DNA from: JAEXNA01 sp050486105
GTDB taxonomy: Bacteria > Vulcanimicrobiota > Xenobia > Xenobiales > JADMJV01
DNA length: 5,724 nt
Direction: 5' to 3'
Assembly (NCBI GenBank): GCA_050486105.1
Contig: JBJHCR010000385.1
Location: forward strand, 1 to 5,724
The notes below the pieces were generated by a model. The model was not told the origin of the DNA. It made no database searches and saw nothing but the letters and a program-made list of their open reading frames with translations. Below, one piece after another: positions 1 through 4,260 of this stretch. The position numbers and the translations under genes were made by a program. Position 1 is the stretch's first letter. The number at the start of each line of letters is the position of its first letter.

Positions 1-30
1 TGGCTGAATAGGACGCTCCCTCAAAACAAG

Positions 31-64
31 AGGCCCGACGGGAGCCCAGGTCCCGGTCGGGCCT
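31..64. terminator. Strong stem-loop terminator, probably bidirectional
   Basis: The arms AGGCCCGAC (31-39) and GTCGGGCCT (56-64) are perfectly complementary over 9 bp. An inner GGGA/TCCC helix (40-43 with 51-54) closes a 7-base loop, with a single bulged G at 55. On the plus strand the stem runs into TTTTGCTTT. On the minus strand it is followed by CTTGTTTTG, so both directions have a U-rich tail. On the minus strand it lies about 108 bases past the stop of the 172-441 gene and would end that unit. On the plus strand it could end a gene left of the window. This is read directly from the sequence; the folding energy was not computed. Confidence 0.85.
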
Positions 65-171
65 TTTGCTTTCCGACCCCTATGTTCTTTGCGCGCAGCC
101 TCCTAGGGCGTAGCTCCGAGACGTGCCATCGAGGAGGTGGGCTGTTCGCCTGAGAGCTGCGGCGAAGGCGT

Positions 172-441
172 TCAAAGATGGGACCTGGCAAGTCCTGGGC
201 AGTCTCCAAGTGGGGCCTCTGCACGGTGCAGCAACCACTGATTCCAGCGATCGGCGAGCTGCTGTTCCGAATCCTTTGGAAACATTCGGATCAAGTTTTG
301 TTTCTTCAGGGCCAATCCCGTCTCCGCGAGGTTCAGAGCGATAAGCAATTTTGCACTTGGTGTTTGTTCAGGCTCTTCCTCTAGCAGTTTGGAGAGGCGA
401 GCAACAGTGTCGTTACTCATAACGGGAAATTCGTGCCCCAC
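172..441 (-). CDS. Small hypothetical protein, second gene of a two-gene unit
   Basis: This is an ORF of 89 codons from a GTG at 441, or 82 codons from an ATG at 420 (protein then begins MSNDTVARLSKLLEEE). The GTG has an AGAGGG about 9 bases upstream and leaves 18 bases to the stop of the preceding gene, which fits translational coupling. The ATG has a weaker upstream site. The product is soluble, with no signal peptide or membrane segment. It has an acidic helix early (KLLEEEPEQ), a leucine/alanine-rich helix (SAKLLIALNLAETGLALKK), and a Trp/Gln-rich stretch near the C-terminus (ADRWNQWLLHR). I do not recognise the family. Its helical composition and place behind another small gene suggest a real protein, possibly a partner of the upstream coiled-coil protein, but that is inference. 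The last 10 or so residues look less protein-like. Confidence 0.6.
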   Translation of the reverse strand: MGHEFPVMSNDTVARLSKLLEEEPEQTPSAKLLIALNLAETGLALKKQNLIRMFPKDSEQQLADRWNQWLLHRAEAPLGDCPGLARSHL

Positions 442-459
442 CCCAGCGGACCCTCTGCT

Positions 460-723
460 CTAAGACGCGTTCTTGAGCTTCTCAACTTCAGCTTCTAGAG
501 TGAGCAGTCGCTGTCGGGTATCGGCAGAGGTTTGAGCAAAAGACTGCATCACGGTCAAGAGGTCGCCGAATCTGCTCTCTTGCCGGGCTGAGGCCTGGGC
601 CAGGGACTCTTGAGTCTTGACCACGCACTTGAGCGTTTTAGTCAGAGACTTTTGGCTGTCGGTCATAGCCCTTTGCTCAAGCATCAGGCCGGTTAAGGTC
701 TTGTGGATGAGGTCTTCGGTCAT
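460..723 (-). CDS. Small coiled-coil hypothetical protein
   Basis: This is an 87-residue protein starting MTEDLIHKTLTGLMLEQ. The ATG at 723 is chosen because AGGAG stands 6 bases upstream, an excellent SD. An in-frame ATG at 774 would add 17 residues of less protein-like sequence (Pro/Arg/His-rich) and has no room for an SD behind the TATAAT box. The chain is almost all predicted helix, rich in Gln, Ser, Thr, Leu and Lys. It ends in a clear heptad-like stretch (LLTLEAEVEKLKNAS) and has no signal peptide or membrane span. The family is not recognised. A short oligomerising or adaptor protein is plausible, but no function can be assigned. It is the first gene of a minus-strand pair with the 172-441 ORF, 18 bases downstream, and probably ends at the 31-64 hairpin. 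Confidence 0.7.
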   Translation of the reverse strand: MTEDLIHKTLTGLMLEQRAMTDSQKSLTKTLKCVVKTQESLAQASARQESRFGDLLTVMQSFAQTSADTRQRLLTLEAEVEKLKNAS

Positions 724-780
724 ATCGTGCTCCTGAGTTGAAGGTCGTGGGGCCGAGTGGTCTTGCCTGGCCATAGGGCC

Positions 781-809
781 ATTATAGCACGATTTCTCCG
801 GGACCTTAA
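781..809 (-). promoter_or_regulatory. Probable sigma-70-type promoter for the 460-723 / 172-441 pair
   Basis: Read on the minus strand, 786-781 is a perfect TATAAT. Seventeen bases upstream, 809-804 reads TTAAGG, which matches TTGACA only partly. Transcription would begin near 774-775, giving a leader of about 50 bases to the ATG at 723. A separate TTGACA exists at 824-819 but is 32 bases from the TATAAT, too far to pair with it. The box is visible; its activity is inferred. Confidence 0.6.
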
Positions 810-850
810 CGAACAGGATGTCAACTCTGATGGAACCTTCCCTGAAAACT

Positions 851-1897
851 CTAGAACCCCAAGATGCCTTGGCGCATGACCGGGTTGACCACGATGGCCA
901 GGAGCAAGGAGATCAGCAGACCTAGGCTCACCCGTTTGAGATCTCGGGCGATCAGGCGCTTGGTTTCGGGGCCGCTTCGCGATTCTTGCTTGCTGGCTAG
1001 GGTTATGCCGAGTTCTCGACCGGCCAAGAGCCCGATGAAGACCCAGGTGGTGCTCATGGGGAGGCTGCTAACCGTCTTGAAGTAGTAGAGGATGACCGCG
1101 TAGACAAAGTCCACTAGCGTGGCCTGGCGCACGTCGGCGGTCTGATGCTTTTCGGCCACCAATCCTTGGATGGCGCCTCCACCTTGATAGAGCAGGAGGC
1201 CTAGGCCTAGGGTGATAATGGTGCAGTAACCCAGCAATTCGCCCAGGCTGAGTGAGCGCGGTAAGTAGACCGCCACATTGGCCGCATCTTGCATGATCCA
1301 AACCGACCAGAGCAAGCCCGTGGTGAGCCACTGGGCGGGCGTCCACCAGCGGCTCGGTTTCGAGCGCTGGAGATGGCGAAACAGGTGGTAGCTGAGCATC
1401 CAGATGCCGAAAGCGCAGAAGAAGGCGATGGCGTAACCTGAAATACTCTTAAGTACCACCTGACCGAGGGACTCGCTGCTAGTGGTGAATGTGGACAGGA
1501 TCAAGAAGGTGGTGGAGACTGGTACCGCCATTTTGGTGAGCACCAGCAGCACCAAGGGGGCACACATCTGCAAGAAGGAAAAGCTGGTGGGAGCGGTCTC
1601 AAAACCCTTAGAGGCCAGACGTGCGTAAGTAACGTCGCCGCTGTACTCGACCCAGCTATAGACGGTGGTGGCCAGGAAGATCCCACCCACAAACATCCAG
1701 ATCACCCACCAGGGACGTTTGCGGTTCGAAGTGAGGAATGTGCCCAAGGTTTGAATGCTGTCGTTGGCGATGACGGAGTAGGCGGCAAAGGAGAAGCCGA
1801 TCCACATGGCAAGCGCCGGGAGGCGATAGGTGAGGGCAGCTATGGCGACAGCGAGGCCTAGGATCAGAAGAAACTTTCGGTCAAGGTGATTCACCAA
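851..1897 (-). CDS. Divergent PiT/PHO4-family (inorganic phosphate transporter-like) membrane protein
   Basis: This is a 348-residue polytopic inner-membrane protein with roughly ten hydrophobic segments. PiT-family permeases carry two homologous halves, each with an Asn-Asp motif followed later by a PVSTT-type motif. Both halves are visible here: IANDSIQTLGTF (43-54) with PVSTTFLILSTF (126-137), and QDAANVAVYLPR (203-214) with PMSTTWVFIGLLAG (280-293). Classic members transport phosphate with Na+ or H+. Here the second GANDVANA motif has become QDAANVAV, and the protein is at the short end for the family, so phosphate as substrate is an inference. The start is TTG at 1897, 7 bases after AAAGGA; the next codon, GTG (1894), is an equally possible start at 10 bases. 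No cognate regulator gene (phoU-like) is adjacent. The gene stands alone and has no clear terminator after its stop. Confidence 0.8.
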   Translation of the reverse strand: MVNHLDRKFLLILGLAVAIAALTYRLPALAMWIGFSFAAYSVIANDSIQTLGTFLTSNRKRPWWVIWMFVGGIFLATTVYSWVEYSGDVTYARLASKGFETAPTSFSFLQMCAPLVLLVLTKMAVPVSTTFLILSTFTTSSESLGQVVLKSISGYAIAFFCAFGIWMLSYHLFRHLQRSKPSRWWTPAQWLTTGLLWSVWIMQDAANVAVYLPRSLSLGELLGYCTIITLGLGLLLYQGGGAIQGLVAEKHQTADVRQATLVDFVYAVILYYFKTVSSLPMSTTWVFIGLLAGRELGITLASKQESRSGPETKRLIARDLKRVSLGLLISLLLAIVVNPVMRQGILGF

Positions 1898-2464
1898 GGG
1901 ACGGTCCTTTCTTAGAAGACGGGCCGATTCGAGCGATTTAGGCGCTCAGGAGTGTTGAGAGATTGGGTGTCGGAAACGACGTTGAGCGATCGGTTATTCC
2001 TTTAGTTGGTGGCGCTGACTGGGCCCCGATAAAAGAGTCGTTATTTGGTTCGGGCTCGTTGCCCCTAGACGCGTTTTCTTTTAGGCGCCGAGGGTGAGCC
2101 TCGCAGCTGTCATTTTTCCGAAACCGACCCAACTCAAACATGAGTCTTCCAGTATCTTTGCATTACGAACAGAGATTCGGAGTTCGAGAAGAGATGAGCT
2201 CTCACAATCCCTAATGCTGCTCAAGAGTGATTTGGGCCGGACCTCTTGGCAAGATTTTGGCACACCATTAAGTACGGTCAAGGATGGCGATGGAGGTGAG
2301 CTTTTATCAGCGACCTTTGATGTAGAACGTTGTTCCCCTAGGAGGCATACCCACCTCAGCCCAAGTAGGAGCGATCAGGGCTTCACTTTTGGTGACAAGA
2401 TGGTCGGACACCACCTGTGAGGCCGCTCACCTTGAGTTGAAGGGCTTGGCTATAGACATAAAAA
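1898..2464. other. Long intergenic region between divergent genes, no supported gene
   Basis: About 570 bases separate the PiT-like gene (minus) from the antitoxin-like ORF (plus). Open frames occur on both strands (2094-2420 plus; 2081-2281 and 1938-2141 minus). Their translations are Ser/Arg-rich, match no family I know, overlap each other, and have no SD of note. It must hold promoters for both flanking genes. A TATAGA at 2451-2456 could be the -10 for the plus-strand genes, but no good -35 accompanies it. Small inverted repeats occur at 1931-1947 (GAGCG/CGCTC) and 2417-2430 (GTGAG/CTCAC). A short minus-strand frame ending at 2307 has a protein-like C-terminus (see findings) and might be a gene relic. 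Nothing else is supportable. Confidence 0.6.
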
Positions 2465-2478
2465 TTTGACCAGTCAAA
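2465..2478. promoter_or_regulatory. Perfect inverted repeat, candidate antitoxin operator
   Basis: TTTGAC (2465-2470) and GTCAAA (2473-2478) are exact reverse complements around a CA centre. The repeat lies 16 bases before the ATG of the Phd/YefM-like ORF and just after a TATAGA box at 2451-2456, so a protein bound here would cover the likely transcription start. Phd/YefM antitoxins are known to repress their own operons by binding short palindromes at the promoter. Assigning this repeat to that role is inference from its position and symmetry. Confidence 0.55.
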
Positions 2479-2494
2479 GAAAGTGGACACTTGC

Positions 2495-2653
2495 ATGAAA
2501 TCAATGGGAGCTGCAAAGTTCAAAGAGCAGTGCTTACTTATTCTCGATCAGTTGGGACCCGAGGGTCTCATTATCACGAAGCGAGGAAAGCATGTCGGGA
2601 ATGACCAAACGACGCGGGGTGCCCATGCTAAACATAGATGGAAAAGAAGGTGA
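2495..2653 (+). CDS. Truncated Phd/YefM-family antitoxin-like ORF, probable remnant
   Basis: This is a 52-codon ORF. Residues 1-34 follow the Phd/YefM (prevent-host-death) N-terminal pattern: MKSMGAAKFKEQCLLILDQL, then G-P-E-G-L, then IITKRGKHV. The family usually reads xFKxxCLxLLDxV...IxITKRGKPVAxLVP. Soon after the ITKRGK motif the likeness stops, and the last 18 residues (GNDQTTRGAHAKHRWKRR) are basic and unlike the family. The toxin-binding tail, normally another 30 or more residues, is missing, and no toxin gene follows. The first ATG has only a weak GGA about 8 bases upstream; the ATG at 2504 is an alternative start. Its last 62 bases overlap rtcA in another frame. It may be a decayed toxin-antitoxin relic, or a retained DNA-binding peptide acting on the palindrome at 2465-2478. 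The family call rests on motif reading only. Confidence 0.6.
   Translation: MKSMGAAKFKEQCLLILDQLGPEGLIITKRGKHVGNDQTTRGAHAKHRWKRR
2583..2586 (+). promoter_or_regulatory. Ribosome binding site of rtcA, inside the antitoxin-like ORF
   Basis: GAGG, followed by AAAGC, ends 5 bases before the ATG at 2592. It is the best SD near any candidate rtcA start; in-frame ATGs at 2601 and 2625 have poor ones. In the antitoxin-like frame these bases form part of the codons for the conserved K-R-G-K motif, so the two genes share sequence. Translation of the short ORF would pass over this site and could couple to, or interfere with, rtcA initiation. Confidence 0.65.
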
Positions 2654-3620
2654 GGGCGGGGGACAGGTCCTGCGAAGCTCGTTGGCGTTCTCGGCTCTCA
2701 CCGGCAAGCCTTTCATTCTAACCGACATCCGTGGGAACAGAAGTCGACCGGGACTCCGTCCCCAACATCTGGCTGCGGTGAAGCTGGCAGCCGACCTCTG
2801 CAAGGCTCGGGTGGTTGGAGACCAGATCGATTCAAGTCAGTTGGTTTTTCAACCGGGCAAGGTATCTCCCGGATTCTACCGGGTGGATGTGGGAACGGCC
2901 GGTTCGGTGACGCTGCTGGCTCAGGCTATTTTGATCCCGGCACTCCGTGCTACGGGGCCGGTCGAGATTGAACTGGTCGGAGGCACGGACGTGGCCATGG
3001 CTCCACCTATTGACTACCTGCTAGAAGTTGTCTTGCCTTACTATCGAGCATTGGGAGAGATCGAAGCCCGGGTAGAGCGCCGAGGCTTTCATCCCAGGGG
3101 CCAGGGGGTGGTGCGTCTGCGTCTGGAGGGCAAGGCAGCTACGAAACCACTCGAATTAGATGGAAAGACCAACTGGGAAAAACAACGAGCCAGGATCGCC
3201 GTCTCGGTGGACTTGAAGCAGGCCAAGGTAGCCGAGCGAATAGCGGCTGCTCTTGCACCTGGGATTGAGGTGGAGCGGGAGTATGTCGACTCGGCATCCT
3301 CGGGAGCCGTGCTCACCCTATGGGCCATCAGCCCCAATGGTTTTAGACTTGGAAGTACCTGTCTTGGACGGCCGGGCTTGCCTTCGGAAAAGCTGGCTCG
3401 TATGGCCATGGAGAGTTTTCAGGCCCGACTCGATCATCCTCACCCGGTGGAGGAACACCTGGCCGATCAGCTGGTGCCATTGCTCGCATTGGTAGGTGGA
3501 CGCATGAGGTGTCAGGAGATCAGTTTGCACTGCAGCACCAACATGGAAATCTGTAGCAGGTTTACGGGTGGTCACTTCGAGATGAATGGGAGTGAGGTCC
3601 AAGCGAGGAGGCCCCTTTGA
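2592..3620 (+). CDS. rtcA: RNA 3'-terminal phosphate cyclase
   Basis: This is a 342-residue RtcA (E. coli RtcA is about 338). The enzyme uses ATP, through a covalent histidine-AMP intermediate, to turn RNA 3'-phosphates into 2',3'-cyclic phosphates in the cytoplasm, and takes part in RNA repair and end processing. Family landmarks in order: LNIDGKEGEGGGQVLRSSLA (13-32), RPGLRPQHLAAVK (52-64), GTAGSVTLLAQ (101-111), GGTDVAMAPPIDYL (130-143), RRGFHPRGQGVV (163-174), and VEEHLADQLVPLLAL (286-300), where His289 matches the catalytic histidine. The family's G-G-G after the Pro is G-Q-G here (170-172), a small deviation. The start at 2592 is set by the GAGG SD; it gives an 11-residue extension before the usual N-terminus, and Met12 (2625) is the alternative. 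No rtcB or rtcR is in the window. Expression may depend on the antitoxin-like leader ORF. Confidence 0.93.
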   Translation: MSGMTKRRGVPMLNIDGKEGEGGGQVLRSSLAFSALTGKPFILTDIRGNRSRPGLRPQHLAAVKLAADLCKARVVGDQIDSSQLVFQPGKVSPGFYRVDVGTAGSVTLLAQAILIPALRATGPVEIELVGGTDVAMAPPIDYLLEVVLPYYRALGEIEARVERRGFHPRGQGVVRLRLEGKAATKPLELDGKTNWEKQRARIAVSVDLKQAKVAERIAAALAPGIEVEREYVDSASSGAVLTLWAISPNGFRLGSTCLGRPGLPSEKLARMAMESFQARLDHPHPVEEHLADQLVPLLALVGGRMRCQEISLHCSTNMEICSRFTGGHFEMNGSEVQARRPL

Positions 3621-4149
3621 CGAGCTGTCGCCAAGACCTGACCTCTGGCCGACCCAAGATCCGGCCCCCAAACCGTCGGCCCGTCCGGAACCGACAGATA
3701 GCTTCAGGCGAAGAACTCCGAACATCGTCTGCCAGGACATGAGGCTGCTCGAGCGTCACAAGCGACAGATGAATTTTGCCAAGCAAAACAAAGCGAAGAC
3801 GAAACTGCTCCAGGGCGGACCCGGTACATTCTGGGACGCTCGAGCGAAATCAAAGGAAATGCACAAGATCGCCGATCGGCAAGTGGACAAACTTAGCGCA
3901 TTCTCGCCCAAGGCAGTGACTGCTCGGGCGGCTGCCGTCTTCTACGAATACTCGAGCGCTGGGACGGCTCAAGAGTGCGGAGAGGCCTTTGGTGAGCCGA
4001 ATTCCACTATGGGCGACAAGGTCATGAGTGGGGCCAGCGTAGGACTTCACCTTTTAGACGCCACCTACATCCCGGGCTCCAAGGTTGTTAAGGGGGCTGG
4101 AAACGTGGGCTCGGGAACGCTTTTCATCAACGGTCTTAGATATAAGTAG
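3586..4149 (+). CDS. Hypothetical protein overlapping the end of rtcA
   Basis: This is a 187-codon ORF from ATG 3586, overlapping the last 35 bases of rtcA in another frame. The SD there is weak (GAGATGA), so the true start is uncertain; GTG 3592, ATG 3739 (residue 52) and ATG 3769 are options. Residues 1-50 are Pro/Arg-rich and may be untranslated. From about residue 52 the sequence looks more protein-like: a basic helical stretch (LLERHKRQMNFAKQNKAKTK), then GGPGTFWDARAKSKEMHKIA, then an Ala-rich segment with VFYEYSSAGTAQECGEAFGE, and a Gly-rich end (VVKGAGNVGSGTLFINGLRYK without the final residue being unusual). It has no signal peptide or clear membrane span. I recognise no family. The Gly/Val-rich tail loosely recalls linker regions of polymorphic-toxin proteins, but that is too weak to name. 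Confidence 0.55.
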   Translation: MGVRSKRGGPFDELSPRPDLWPTQDPAPKPSARPEPTDSFRRRTPNIVCQDMRLLERHKRQMNFAKQNKAKTKLLQGGPGTFWDARAKSKEMHKIADRQVDKLSAFSPKAVTARAAAVFYEYSSAGTAQECGEAFGEPNSTMGDKVMSGASVGLHLLDATYIPGSKVVKGAGNVGSGTLFINGLRYK

Positions 4150-4194
4150 CCTGAGTGGTTATCCCTTTTGGGCCTCGGCACGGTTGGGAGTGGT

Positions 4195-4236
4195 AGGCTC
4201 AAAACGACTTTGCACGAAGCGAGAAGTCAGGAGCCT
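4195..4236 (+). promoter_or_regulatory. Leader stem-loop upstream of the alpha-2-macroglobulin gene
   Basis: AGGCTC (4195-4200) is the exact reverse complement of GAGCCT (4231-4236). Inside it, GACTT (4206-4210) pairs with AAGTC (4224-4228), leaving a 13-base loop. The structure ends 11 bases before the GAGGAG ribosome binding site. It has no U-rich tail, so it is not an ordinary terminator. It may be a leader structure affecting translation, or chance. The pairing is visible; the function is inferred. Confidence 0.4.
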
Positions 4237-4247
4237 TGAGCTGTCCT

Positions 4248-4253
4248 GAGGAG
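4248..4253 (+). promoter_or_regulatory. Ribosome binding site that fixes a TTG start
   Basis: GAGGAG lies 7 bases before TTG 4261. The frame has a stop at 4237-4239, and TTG 4261 is the only well-placed usual start before the hydrophobic leader. Starting at the later ATG (4318) would delete the signal peptide. Confidence 0.8.
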
Positions 4254-4260
4254 TTGCTTT

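Noticed and set aside
21..224. Minus-strand ORF of 67 codons
   Set aside because: It runs through the 31-64 terminator hairpin and overlaps the better-supported 172-441 gene; it has no SD or protein-like features.
819..824. TTGACA on the minus strand as a -35 box
   Set aside because: It is 32 bases from the TATAAT, and no -10-like hexamer lies at 16-18 bases.
2094..2420. Plus-strand ORF of 108 codons in the intergenic gap
   Set aside because: It starts at GTG without an SD, has Ser/Arg-rich composition, no family likeness, and competing frames on the other strand.
2384..2496. Minus-strand frame starting MQVSTFFDWSNFYVYSQ, faintly like the start of NYN-domain nucleases
   Set aside because: Only about 37 codons, ended by a stop, and lying over the palindrome and antitoxin start on the other strand; the resemblance is most likely chance.
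3318..3740. Minus-strand ORF of 140 codons opposite rtcA
   Set aside because: It is a shadow of rtcA and the following gene; no protein-like features.
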